DNA from: Papaver somniferum
Taxonomy: Eukaryota > Streptophyta > Magnoliopsida > Ranunculales > Papaveraceae
Assembly (NCBI RefSeq): GCF_003573695.1
Contig: NC_039358.1
Span: forward strand, 17,670,637-17,734,636
Direction: 5' to 3'
DNA length: 64,000 nt
Shown: in pieces, positions 45,697 to 55,380 of the stretch
Numbering within the stretch: the stretch's first letter is position 1
How the letters are laid out: each line of letters begins with the position of its first letter
The notes under the pieces: generated by a model
Databases searched by the model: none
The model's input: only the letters and a program-made list of their open reading frames with translations
What the model was told of the DNA's origin: nothing
Program-made: the position numbers and the translations under genes

Positions 45697-45934
45697 GTAG
45701 GAAAATACAAGGCACACAATGCATTAAATGGATAATACTACTAGGAAAATTCATAGAATATTCGGGATTGTTGCACCATTCTGAATGAATTCCATACATA
45801 TTGAATTGCTCAATGAGTGAAGAGGTTTTTTTGCACGCATCACTTCTTAAATGGTTTTATACCCTTGCAGGGCGTCAACGCATTAAATACAAGGTTTTAC
45901 AATTTTAGCCCTATTCGAAAAACCACCATCAACA
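45697..45934 (-). repeat. G0 5' LTR, outer end
   Basis: Minus-strand TGTTGATGGTGG at 45934 marks the outer boundary of G0. Downstream bases (GCTAAAATTGTAAAACC, GCGTTGACGCCCTGCAAGG) align with the first 240 bp of G1's LTR. The following CCCAT (45935-45939) would be one copy of the G0 target duplication; the other copy is outside the window. Confidence 0.85.
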
Positions 45935-45948
45935 CCCATTTAGTTATC

Positions 45949-46412
45949 CATTTTTTTTTATTAATGGATAGAGTTTTGATCTCCTATTAGGAGATTACAT
46001 ATAGTATAATCAAATTTACTAAAACGTTCAGTTGAGATTTTTGCTTCTCTAGCTGACTTAGCTAACGCATCAGCCACTTGATTGTCATCTCTGCTGATGT
46101 AATCAAAAGTGCATAAATTAAAACATGAACTTAAATTCTTAATCTCTTTTATTAGATTTCTATTTTCCCATTGAATGACGAGTGAAAGGCCATTTATGGA
46201 TTGTATAACGAGCTTTGTGTCTGTCTCTATCTGTATTCTTGAATGGTTTAATTTAAGTTTTTTGCATATAGTAACGCCTCACGTATATCCAAACACTCGA
46301 CGGCTTCTGGATTTAGTGCTCCATCTCCATAGGTTCCTTTGGTTCCAATGCAGCAACCTGTAGAATCACGCAAAACAATACCGGTTATGCATTTTACAAC
46401 ATATGAATATTA
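45949..46412 (-). mobile_element. LINE 3' end: RNase H domain with poly(A)
   Basis: A minus-strand frame of about 150 codons stays open from near 46410 to a TAA (45961-45963), then an A-run (45949-45959 on the complement). It reads GIVLRDSTGCCIG, NPEAVECLDIREALLYA, IQIETDTKLVIQSINGLS and SRDDNQVADALAKSA, matching the plant LINE-type RNase H (RVT_3): Glu, second Asp and the DxxxADxLAK block are present, the first Asp is cut off. A poly(A) directly after the stop fits a 5'-truncated LINE. A host gene exon is less likely. No frameshift is seen in this piece. Confidence 0.75.
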
Positions 46413-46754
46413 AATATAATATTTATTAAAATCAAAGCTTACTCTTCTTATCATTACATAAATAAAGAAAAATCCGATAGATATTCTTCACTCCATAAAT
46501 CTTTTCTAGCATTTTCCTCCTTGACATTCTCACATACTATCCCTATCCTTTCTCGAATTGTATCCTCAAGCCAACCATGAAATAATATCGGAATTAAATT
46601 TACATGTTCACCCCACACCCACCCACCCCCACCCCCAAAAAAAAGGAATAAAAAAAATATAAATTATTTGATATGCTTTTTAGTTTACAAAGATATCTTA
46701 TCGATCCTTTGAAATGGTATTACCTTTCTACATCTTCCTTATTTCAGTGAAGGA
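46413..46754. other. AT-rich spacer
   Basis: No coding or repeat signature beyond a C-rich run (CACCCACCCCCACCCCC near 46615) and A-runs. I see nothing more. Confidence 0.5.
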
Positions 46755-47665
46755 TGTTAGGATCTTCATGGACCATAGGAACCTACTATGTGACCGACCA
46801 CATAGCACCGATGTTGTCCCTACTTGACCACCTTGGGATAAGAGGTGTGCGTTTTTAATCTAAAAGGCCTCGGTGCTACGTAAGGAGATTCCCAAGCTTA
46901 TTAAGCTCCACAGGTACTCATCTTTCTTCCATGTGGGACTATCCCTAGCTATACATATGTGGTTTATCGCGCCACATACGCCAATAATCTCCACTTTGGA
47001 GAGATTAAACCACTTCACTAGTCCAATCAAACTCCACACCATACTATTACTATTTGTATATGCTACTCATCGATCATGATTATTATCACTATGCACATTG
47101 GAATCCTACTTTATGTTGAGTTCATGAGAAGGTAAGCTCTAACTCCACCTTGAGCATTTCCTTGCCCACCTTGAACTCTGATCCACTTGAGAGTTAATGT
47201 ATGAGACACTAACTCCACATTGAGTGCCAGTTAAACCTTGAGCATTACCTTGCCGATCTAGAACCCTGCTCCACCTGAGTTAATGGGTGAGACACTAACT
47301 CCACCTTGAGCGCCAATTCAATTTTAGCCCTTGCCTACTCCACCTTGGGTATGACTTCACTTGCGCCGTAAATCGGGTGACATCCAAAACCACTTCTACG
47401 TTTGGACAGTAGCCCCAACCATGGGCTCTTATACCAAGTGTTATGATCTTCACGGACCATCATACACTACTCAGGGTCCGACCACATAATCTCGAACCCC
47501 ACTTGATCACATTAGGATAAGAGGTGTGGGGTTTTTAACTAAAAGGCCTCAGTGCTATGTATGAAGATTCCTAAGCTTATTCACCTCCACACGTATTCCT
47601 CTTTATTCCATGAGGGACGATCCCTAGTTATACACATGTGGTTTATCGCGACATATACTCCAACA
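46755..47665 (-). mobile_element. TRIM-like retrotransposon, unnamed
   Basis: Two direct repeats of about 230 bp (46755-46986 and 47439-47665) flank a 450-bp interior. Both contain GGATAAGAGGTGTG, AAAAGGCCTC and GTGGTTTATCGCG words. The right copy is bounded by TGTT...AACA. On the minus strand the right copy is followed, two bases on, by TGGTATAAGAGCCC, a PBS for initiator-Met tRNA, and the left copy is preceded by the purine-rich AAAGTGGAGAT. So it is a minus-strand terminal-repeat retrotransposon in miniature without coding capacity. The interior has repeated ACTCCACCTTGAGC words. No clear target duplication is visible. Confidence 0.7.
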
Positions 47666-48050
47666 ACCGAGCGGAACCAAAAAATTAAACTATGTAAGTT
47701 GTAACAAAATTACAACACCTGAACTCATTCGTATCAAGAATAATTGTGTAGATATTAACAGTATTCGGATCCTTGTTGCTTTTTCCTCCTTTAAGAATAG
47801 TCTAAAAAGAGTAAAACTCATAATTGACTCAACAATACATATTGTATTGTATGTTCTTAATATTTCAATGACATAATGAAAAGATAATGCATTCACTTAA
47901 GCTATTATATTTTAAAATGTTAAGTCATTTTCGATGGAAACCATTTAATCACATATGATGTAGTTCTAGTTTTTTAAAATTCCAAAATATATTATGTACA
48001 TAATTCAATTCAACAGGAAGAGTTCACCGAATGAAATATAGGTAATGACT
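47666..48050. other. AT-rich spacer
   Basis: No gene or known repeat is evident. The last 20 bases (GAATGAAATATAGGTAATG) repeat the sequence just before the right LTR of the next element, suggesting a remnant of its interior. Confidence 0.5.
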
Positions 48051-48118
48051 TGTCCTTTCGTAACGTTGTGGGCTTTTCAACATAGTTGGATCCAGATTTG
48101 GTAAAAATCACTGTATTT

Positions 48119-48165
48119 ATGCGTTCTCGGGCGAGAGTCATCTAGGGATGGGCTACCTCCCAGAA
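48119..48165 (+). promoter_or_regulatory. 5S rRNA-like domain, left LTR
   Basis: Resembles the 5S rRNA segment with internal RNA polymerase III promoter elements (GCGTTCTCGGGCGAGAGT, GGATGGGCTACCTCC). Several changes make activity doubtful. A second, more decayed copy is at 48551-48595. Confidence 0.6.
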
Positions 48166-48550
48166 AACTGCTGATTAATGACTGCATCAGTGTAAGTTGA
48201 AAATCCCATACTGTCGGAAAACCGCAGTGACTACATGGGGACAGTATTGGCGGAGGATCAGGTCCTTACAAATGGTATTAGAGTCGACCACGGGTTACCT
48301 GTCGAGGGTGAAAGAGTATGCTTGACGGATTGTGCCAGGAAAGGGTCTCATGAGTGAGAAAAAATGTCAGAGTATAGTATTGAACATATTTCGGAGCCGA
48401 GGAAAGCTCCAAATTAAGTTGGTGGTATTAGAGTACTCCGACTCGGCAGGGATCCGTCGAATGAAATATAGGTAATGGTTTGTCCTTTCCTAACACCGAG
48501 ACCTTTTTATCATAATTGTCTTCATAGTTGGCGAAAAATCTCTATAGTTA

Positions 48551-48595
48551 CGCATGCTTGGTATTGATTAATCCTGATATGGGTGACCTCCTAAG
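48551..48595 (+). promoter_or_regulatory. 5S rRNA-like domain, right LTR
   Basis: CGCATGCTTGG and ATGGGTGACCTCCTAAG are kept; the middle, GGGCGAGAG, is lost. The two LTRs have kept different parts of the 5S domain. Confidence 0.6.
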
Positions 48596-48695
48596 AGTTG
48601 TTGTTGGATTACCGCAACGGTGACGAAGCCCCGTACTGTCAGATGACCGCAGTGTCTAAGTGAGGAAATTATTGGTAGAGAATCGGGCCATTACA

Positions 48696-49245
48696 TTCTA
48701 CGACATTACGCTTCCAAATGTGAGGTTATTCGTTACATAAAAATAATAAAACCATGATTAGTTAGTAAGTCAAATTGTTAAGTACTTAACCTAATAATAA
48801 TACACTCTACTAACAATAAACTCTGTTATTCATCGTCATTGAATAAAAACAAAGTTAAACCATTTATCAAGAAATACGTGAGACGATGCGAAATTACTCA
48901 CTGGGTACCAATACTTGCCACCGTCTCTATGGTCCACTTATATAATTGTTAGCCAATCAAACTAAGTTCGGTATTTCTTTTTTTCTCTCAATTCTATCTC
49001 ATATTTTTTTTATAACTGACAAAAAATTATCCTTGAATCCATATATCAGCAATTTTAATTGTTATGTTTTATTCTTTTAAGATAATTATTTTTTTATTTT
49101 CAAACTACATTTTGATGTAAGTTTTTCACAGTTACGCAACCTGATATTTTGATCTTTCGGCTTGCATAACTTTAAATTATCAGCAATAAATATTAAGCAA
49201 CTATTGATTTTTTAAAAATGGTTAAGAAAAATATTATTGTTAGTT
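48696..49245. other. AT-rich spacer
   Basis: I see no gene, repeat unit or regulatory signature in this stretch apart from A/T runs. Confidence 0.5.
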
Positions 49246-51784
49246 TTTTTTTTTTTGAAGCATGCATTTTATTAAAATAAATAAGTTTACAATTTTTCGT
49301 GGGTATGTGGTACCCACGGAATCATGAAATAAAATTTGACTAATAAAGGGTGGGATTGCCTGGTCCCATATTTTGGTTGATGAACTTCCTGTTTGACTTG
49401 TATCCACCGCATCATTGGCCAACCCGTCGGCTGCTTGATTTCCTTCTCTATAGTTGTGCTGAATAGAAACCTGTGGGATCTGATGAAATCTAACTTTTAT
49501 TTTCTCAATCATTCCTGCTATGTGCCAAGGTGGGGGGTGGAGGAAGTGATGAAGCACAGCAGGTTTTCTCAGTCGGTTTCAAAGAGAACTTTTGGCCATT
49601 GTCTTTCTGTTGCTATTCTTGAAGCCAAAAGCATAACCCAAGTTTCTCCAGTTAATGTAGTTATTATTCCCAGTGGTTGAGCTAGAGCCAATAACGTTCA
49701 TGCGTCTGAATCTCTGCAGATGAACCCTGCCTATGCAAATCCTGGATGACCTCTGGATGCTCCATCGGTGTTAATATATATCCTGTTGATGATTGGAATG
49801 GACCATTCTACTGATATTGTTGGTATCCTTTTATCTCTTATTGGGTGGTTAAATATCGGTGTATCTCCTGGAATGATTGGTGGTGGAGAGTGTAGAGCCC
49901 CGTAATATTCTTGTTGCATTTTTTGTGCCCAGGATAGGATTTCTTCCGAAGTTGTTTGATTTTGTTGGTATATTAGATTATTCCTAGCCATCCATAAGGT
50001 CCATAATAGAAAACAGAAAGAGGAGATTACAGATGTTGACGCAGGTTGTTGAAGGATTTTGGAAATGGTTGTTTGAGGTGTTAAGGTGAAAGCTGGTGGG
50101 GGATTGGAGTTTGGTGAATTTGTAAGTTGATTGAATAAGGTGTTCCATGAATTATTTTTTGTTGGACAATGAATTAGAAGGTGGCTTGCCAATTCTGGAT
50201 CTGTGTTGCATCTTGGGAAAATGTCTGAGTTGGTCAAATCGATGTGATGTAAGAGAGAGAAGGTTGGTAATCCTTAATTGATGGCTTTCCACAAGAAAAG
50301 CCGAATTTTTGGTGGACATGGTAAAGTCCATAGAAATTTAGTAGGTTGTAGAGGGGTGTGAGTTGGTTGATCTTGGGTTAGACATTTGTATCCTGAAGAG
50401 GTAGTGTAGTTTCCAGATTTTGAGTGTAGCCAGATAATTTTATCCTGGGGACAATTTTGGGGAAGGTGGATGTTTATGATTTTTTGTATTATAGGATTGG
50501 GAAGGGTGTTTAATTTTTCATGGTTCCATGAATGGGATATTGGGTCGATGATATCTGCTACCATTCGGATTGGGAGGCATTGTGTTGGGTCTAGATTTGT
50601 TGAGTGTGGATTCCAATTGGCTTCTATTGGGGTTGATAATCCATTTCCAATACGATGAAATATTATATATTGCATGGTAGGGACAATTGATGCAAGTTGT
50701 CTCCATTGAGGACTAGAAGGGGAGGGTATAGAATAAATGCCTTGTAGAATTGGTTGTTGATCAAGATACTTTGTACTGAAGAGACTTCCGCAGATAGAGT
50801 TAGGTTGTTCATGTAGATTCCAGATTCTCTTCATGAGAAGTTCTTTATTATGATCACTGCTCTTCCTTATTCCTAGTCCTCTTTCATATAATGGTTTTGT
50901 TACGTTATCCCATCCTATAGGGTAGAGTTTTTTAATTGTTGAATCGTGTCCCCATAAACAATATCTGGTGATACGATCTATTTGTTTGTGAATATTTCTG
51001 GGTAGGTTTTGTGTTTGTATAATGTGATTTGAGGTGGGAATTAAGGAGGTTTTGATTAGAGTGAGTCTTCCTGCTGGAGTTAGGCATTTTGTCATCCATT
51101 CTTTAGATTTTCGGGCTAATCTCTGTAGGAGGGGAGCGAAGGTTTGATTGGATGTCCTTCCATGTTTGAATTTGACTCCCAAATAGGTTGGAGGTTTTGA
51201 TGTAGCCGGCATATTGAAGAATTGTTGAAGATCGTTTATCTTGATCGGGTCTAGGTCTGGGTGATGGATGATTACTGATTTGGTAGTATTGATTACTTGT
51301 CCTGCAGAAGTGTTATAGGAGTTGAGCAGGGTTTTAAGGTGTTGGTTACTCTGGTCCGAAGCTTTGTATGTGATCAGTAAATCATCCGCATACATTAAAT
51401 GAATAATTGGTGTTGCTCTTTTTGATATGTTAAGTCCTTGAACTAATTTTTGGTTTTGAAGGTTTCCTAAATTTGTAGATAGGATTTCAACACATATGAT
51501 ATAAACATAGGAGGATAGTGGGTCTCCTTGTCTGATACCTCTACTTGGGTTGATGTAGCCATGGGGCGTACCATTTATGTTGATCGAGTATGTAACTGTT
51601 GTGACGCACAGCATAATGTAGTCTATAAAGGCTGGTGGAAATCCTAGTTTTGTAAATGAGGTTTTGATGAATTCCCAATCTAATCTATCATAGGCTTTCT
51701 AGATGTCTAGTTTGAGAGCTATTTTTGGGTCTTTGGTGAGGTTTGAGGTTTTGATATGATGGAAGAGTTTTCCAGCAATTGCTA
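49246..51784 (-). pseudogene. 5'-truncated L1-type LINE (RT, zf-RVT, RNase H)
   Basis: The minus-strand reading frame begins mid-RT at about 51780 (KLFHHIKTSNLTKDPKIALKL), with a TAG inside the conserved KAYD block (51699-51701). It is then open from 51614 to 50274: RGIRQGDPLSSYVYII, active site MYADD, GRLTLIKTSLIP, and a zf-RVT region ending FLWKAIN at a TAA. The next frame (50237-49731) continues zf-RVT (HLLIHCP) into RNase H (IYINTDGASRGHPG). After another shift near 49530 the RNase H end reads NYREGNQAADGLANDAVD. AATAAAATGCATGC and an A-run (complement of 49246-49257) close the element. A typical dead L1 copy. No unambiguous target duplication. Confidence 0.9.
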
Positions 51785-52200
51785 CTTTTAATAATAATAT
51801 TAATTAGTAAATTTAATATTACATATATATGTACTCTAATAGTAGAAAAATTAATTTATTTTAAGCACAATAAAATAGAATAAACAATTTTCAGAGATAT
51901 GTCTGCTTTTGTCATTTTCTCACTAACTATAGCTGAACCTGATATTTTCCCAGACACAATTTGATCGCTTTTTTTTAAATAGTTTTAGCTTTAGTTTATA
52001 ATTTGCAACCATTCAACTGTTTTTTTTAAAGAGTTCGGCACAGTAACGTACACCGGAAACCATTCAATTTTTTTTTTACATAACTCGGCACAATAATGTA
52101 CATCGGAAAAGCACTTTTGTAAAGCTCGCAGCAATACCAAACTAATCTAAAATATATTTTTTATCATGATCTTTTTTGATCATCAAACCACAAGTATTTC
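51785..52200. other. AT-rich spacer with a short tandem duplication
   Basis: Two copies of about 50-55 bp at 52010-52112 share AACCATTCAA, a T-run, CTCGGCACA or TTCGGCACA, and GTACAYCGGAAA. Nothing else is recognised. Confidence 0.6.
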
Positions 52201-52229
52201 ATTCCACAAGAAACGTTTACATGATGGTT

Positions 52230-52559
52230 TTAAAGAGAAACAAGTACATCATTATATGAAACAAATACAAAGAAAGATACAAAAATGTAAATAAATCGCG
52301 AAGAGAAAGAGCGATCTACCACGATAGCACCCAAATCTTGTACTATGAGATTGGAGAAGGAATGGTATACGAAAATATAATTCGACCATTTTGATAGATT
52401 TTTTTCTTCTTGGAAAAGAGATGATCCTATGACAGAGGAGTGATATGCCCAAAATTCTTCATGTGCAACTAACCTGAACCCAAGATCTATTTTCTGATGA
52501 AGAAGCAATTGATCTTTTCCCTTGCTGAATCGTTGATGTACTTTTATCAAGAAAACCAA
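52230..52559 (-). CDS. Hypothetical ORF of unknown origin
   Basis: A 109-codon minus-strand frame starting MVFLIKVHQRFSKGKDQ, with a hydrophobic, Phe/Val-rich C-terminal third (YIFVSFFVFVSY) that could pass as a membrane segment. No family is recognised, codon use is AT-driven, and a second frame overlaps it. It may be a chance frame or a fragment of a decayed transposon gene. Confidence 0.15.
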   Translation of the reverse strand: MVFLIKVHQRFSKGKDQLLLHQKIDLGFRLVAHEEFWAYHSSVIGSSLFQEEKNLSKWSNYIFVYHSFSNLIVQDLGAIVVDRSFSSRFIYIFVSFFVFVSYNDVLVSL

Positions 52560-52688
52560 ACACGAACAAATTGTTAGGAAAAAACACTATAAAAGTGTAG
52601 ATAGAATCATCCAAATAGCGAAGATAAAAATCGCTCTAATAGCGAAGAAATTATTGAAAACAACAAAATTAGTTAAAAACAAAAAAAT

Positions 52689-52731
52689 CTTTGCTCAGAT
52701 CTAGCCCCTAAAGGACTAAATCTGAGCAAAG
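52689..52731. repeat. 43-nt near-perfect hairpin
   Basis: CTTTGCTCAGAT (52689-52700) pairs with ATCTGAGCAAAG (52720-52731), and the stem continues inward through CTAG/CTAA and CCCCT/AGG with wobble-type mismatches, leaving a loop of a few bases. It sits in an A-rich stretch between the ORF at 52559 and a GA-repeat at 52763-52785. Its function is unknown. Confidence 0.8.
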
Positions 52732-53270
52732 GAAGTTGATGGGTTTTTTTCTCTAGTTTTTAAGAAGAGAGAGAGAGCAAGAGAGAAAAAAGGATCGTCT
52801 GCACTTTTAGTAGAATAATTTATATATTATCATTTTTAATTTGACATCTAATAAAATATTATAATAGAGTATTTATTATGAAAAATTATGGAACCTTAAT
52901 GACATGATAAATTTTATCTGTTAGATGCATTTCTAATCTCAATCACAACCATCACTTATGACAAATGATTACATCCTTATATTTTTCTCTTGTGAGGACA
53001 AATCTGAACCGCCATTTACATAGGCAATGTTATCCAAGCTATTCTTTATATTCTTGACGGAGAAACAGTAACTTAATTCAAAATTAAGTTGATTGCTAAA
53101 ACGGGTACCGGCATGGCGGCTATAATTCAGAGATTTTTGTAGGGAGTGGTAAATGTTTCACTGGTATCGCCTTTAGCAAGTAGAAATTAATGTTTAATTC
53201 CATATTAGTTGGGTTTAGACATTCTAATTCATTCATTGTGAACTTCAATGAGAAATTTGACCAGACATTC
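52732..53270. other. AT-rich spacer with GA microsatellite
   Basis: AAGAAGAGAGAGAGAGC near 52761 is a short GA repeat. The remainder is AT-rich without gene signature. Homology to LINE RT begins only near 53275. Confidence 0.5.
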
Positions 53271-53274
53271 TTTC

Positions 53275-55225
53275 TTGTACCTTTTTGCAAGCACCCTATT
53301 GCCTCCGCCTACTAGTTCCGGTTAATGGGGGATCTACGGATAGATTCAAACCTTCTAAAGGCTTAAGGCAAGGCGACTCACTTTCTCCGTATCTTTTCCT
53401 TCTTGTGGTTGAAATTTTGGGCAAGTTGATGAATGATGTTGTTCAACGAGGTCAGATTACTGGGTTCAAAGTTGCAGAAACTGGGAGTATGATATCTCAT
53501 TTATAGTTTGCGGATGATACTCTCATTTTTATTGATGCAAATGAGAATGAGGTAACTATACTTTTCATAATTTTGGCTATGTTTGAGTCTCTTACGGGTA
53601 TGAAACTTAATCTGGATAAAAGTACTATGATAAGTGTTGGTGCGGATGAAGTTATTGGAGAGTTATCTAAGGATCTTGGTTGTAAAACTGAGATTTTCCC
53701 AATTAAATATCTTGGCATGCCCATTGGAGCTACTTCGAGAAGCACTTCAATTTGGGATTTGGTTTTAGAAAAGATGGCTCAAAAGGGAAGAAGAAATTTT
53801 TGAATAAAGCGGGTCGACTTGTGCTTATCAAGAGTTTCCTTGCTAGCCTTCCGGTGTACTTCTTATCCCTTTTTCATTTGTCAGTTGGTGCGGATAAGAA
53901 AATGATAAAGTTGATGAGAAACTTTCTTTGGGGTGTTGTTGAAGGGCGTTAGAAAATGGTTTAGGTAAAGTGGGACAAGATCAATTTAACTAAACATCAA
54001 GGAGGTTTAGGTGTGAAGAATTTTCGTATTACCCGCAAGACATTACTCGTTAAGTGGATTTGGCGATGTACAAAACAAAAGAAGGCGTTGTGGAGAACTA
54101 TTGTTCAACAAAAGACAAACGCTGATGCTGACTTAATCTTTCCCGTTGATGACAAATCTGCCCAAGGAAGAGCTTATGGCACAACTTTACTAGGATGCTC
54201 CCTGAAATTCATTCTTTGATTACGTTCAAATTTTGAAATGGTAAAGGGGTCAGATTTTGGTTGGATCGATGGCATGGTATGGGCTGTTTAAAGGATATTT
54301 TACCGGTGATATATAAAGCCTGCATTCATAAGCAAGACTCGATAGCTCAGATGATCAGAAATGGCGAATGGCACGGGAATTTTAGACACCAACTTAACGC
54401 CAACGAACAACTGGAGTGGGACCTGTTGAGACGTGATATTGGTGTTGTTCCCAACCTGGTGGAAGAAAACGATGAGGTAGATTTTGTTCCTAACTACAAT
54501 AACAAGTTTTGCTATGACTTCCTGGCTGGAGACTGCCATATGCTCCTTTTTCTAAGTTTCTGTGGAGAAACCATATTCCTCCAAAAGCTAGCTTTCTAGT
54601 ATGGGCTATCTGCCATGGTTCGCTGCCTACGAGAGCGATGCTATGGAACCGTGTTGTTGAGTTGGATGACACGGCCTGCCCGTTATGTAATGAAGCTTTG
54701 GAGACATTGGACCATTTGATGATGCACTGTTCTTTCACATTTAAACTGTGGGATTACTTCTTGAAGTCGTTGGGAACTCCCTGGCCTTTGTCAGGCACTG
54801 TGATGCAACTGTTAGAAGCCTGGGATAATAATGTTTCACTGGAAAGTGCAAACATATTTGGAATATCCTCCATTTTGCAATTATTTGGAATGTGTCTTCC
54901 ACCAAAAACCATAGAGTTTTTGGTGGAAGACTTAAAGATGTGGAAGAAGTTATTATCCATGTGAAACAATCCCTTGTTCTGTGGAGTAGCGATACAAATA
55001 CTTTCCGATTTGTAGATAGCAGTCAAGTTATTCATAACTGGGTGACTATTGTGCACAATTAGTTGCTTTCGTTGATTGGGTGACTGTTTGGCACTGATTA
55101 GCTTTTTTCTGCCAGTGTTCTTTGGATTCGATTTGTTAGTGTCTTTGGCCTTTTTGGCTCGGTGTTGTACTCTGCCTTTGGCAGTCTTTTTTTCTTCATA
55201 TAAACCTTTTTCCATCGAAATTTTT
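53275..55225 (+). pseudogene. 5'-truncated LINE (RT and zf-RVT), plus strand
   Basis: The plus-strand frame begins within RT: VPVNGGSTDRFKPSKGLRQG, DSLSPYLFLLVVEI, then a TAG (53504-53506) directly before the FADD active site, where Gln is usual. It continues with MFESLTGMKLNLDKS and KYLGMPIGA, shifts near 53790 into NKAGRLVLIKSFLASLPVYF, and after further stops shows KWDKINLTKHQGGLGVKN. A zf-RVT tail follows: ACPLCNEALETLDHLMMHCS (54670-54740). No RNase H follows. A T/G-rich 3' end with CTTTGGCAGTC closes it around 55225. It is a different LINE subfamily from 49246-51784 and lies on the opposite strand. Dead. Confidence 0.85.
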
Positions 55226-55227
55226 TT

Positions 55228-55380
55228 TACGAATAAAACTCCCATATACCCATCATTAGTAACGTTAGAAGTCCATGCAACATCCATGTTGATCTTAGTT
55301 GAATCACCCAAAGGTATAATCCATTATCTATCACGTAGCTTCCTAATTATACTTGGAATAATAGTAAGAGTTATAGTTTG
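55228..55380 (-). pseudogene. RNase H fragment cut by copia C
   Basis: The minus-strand frame reads WIIPLGDSTKINMDVAWTSN then VTNDGYMGVLFV, the beginning of a LINE-type RNase H (the first catalytic Asp is in NMDVAW), with a TAA just upstream of the Trp. It abuts the end of copia C at 55380, so its upstream part is displaced beyond that element or lost. Confidence 0.6.

Larger units (their letters stand above)
48051..48695 (+). mobile_element. Cassandra-like TRIM with 5S rRNA-like LTRs
   Basis: Two LTR-like repeats (48051-48270, 48481-48695), both TGTCCTTTC...TTACA, flank about 210 bp. A PBS-like TGGTATTAGAGT (48273-48284) follows the left repeat. Each repeat contains a segment related to the 3' half of 5S rRNA: GGGCGAGAGTCATCTAGGGA then TGGGCTACCTCC at 48129-48161, and GGGTGACCTCC at 48581-48591. 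Cassandra elements are the known TRIM family with a 5S-derived LTR promoter. The two copies are strongly diverged, so this is old. No coding capacity is expected. No target duplication was found. Confidence 0.75.

Noticed and set aside
45697..45934. Treating CCACCATCAACA at 45923-45934 as the end of G1
   Set aside because: The exact ATAGC duplication places the G1 end at 45691. The further 240 bp align in inverse orientation to the start of a related LTR and belong to G0.
48051..48695. Functional 5S rRNA gene
   Set aside because: Only part of the 5S sequence is present, in two diverged copies within LTR-like repeats next to a PBS; this fits a Cassandra TRIM.
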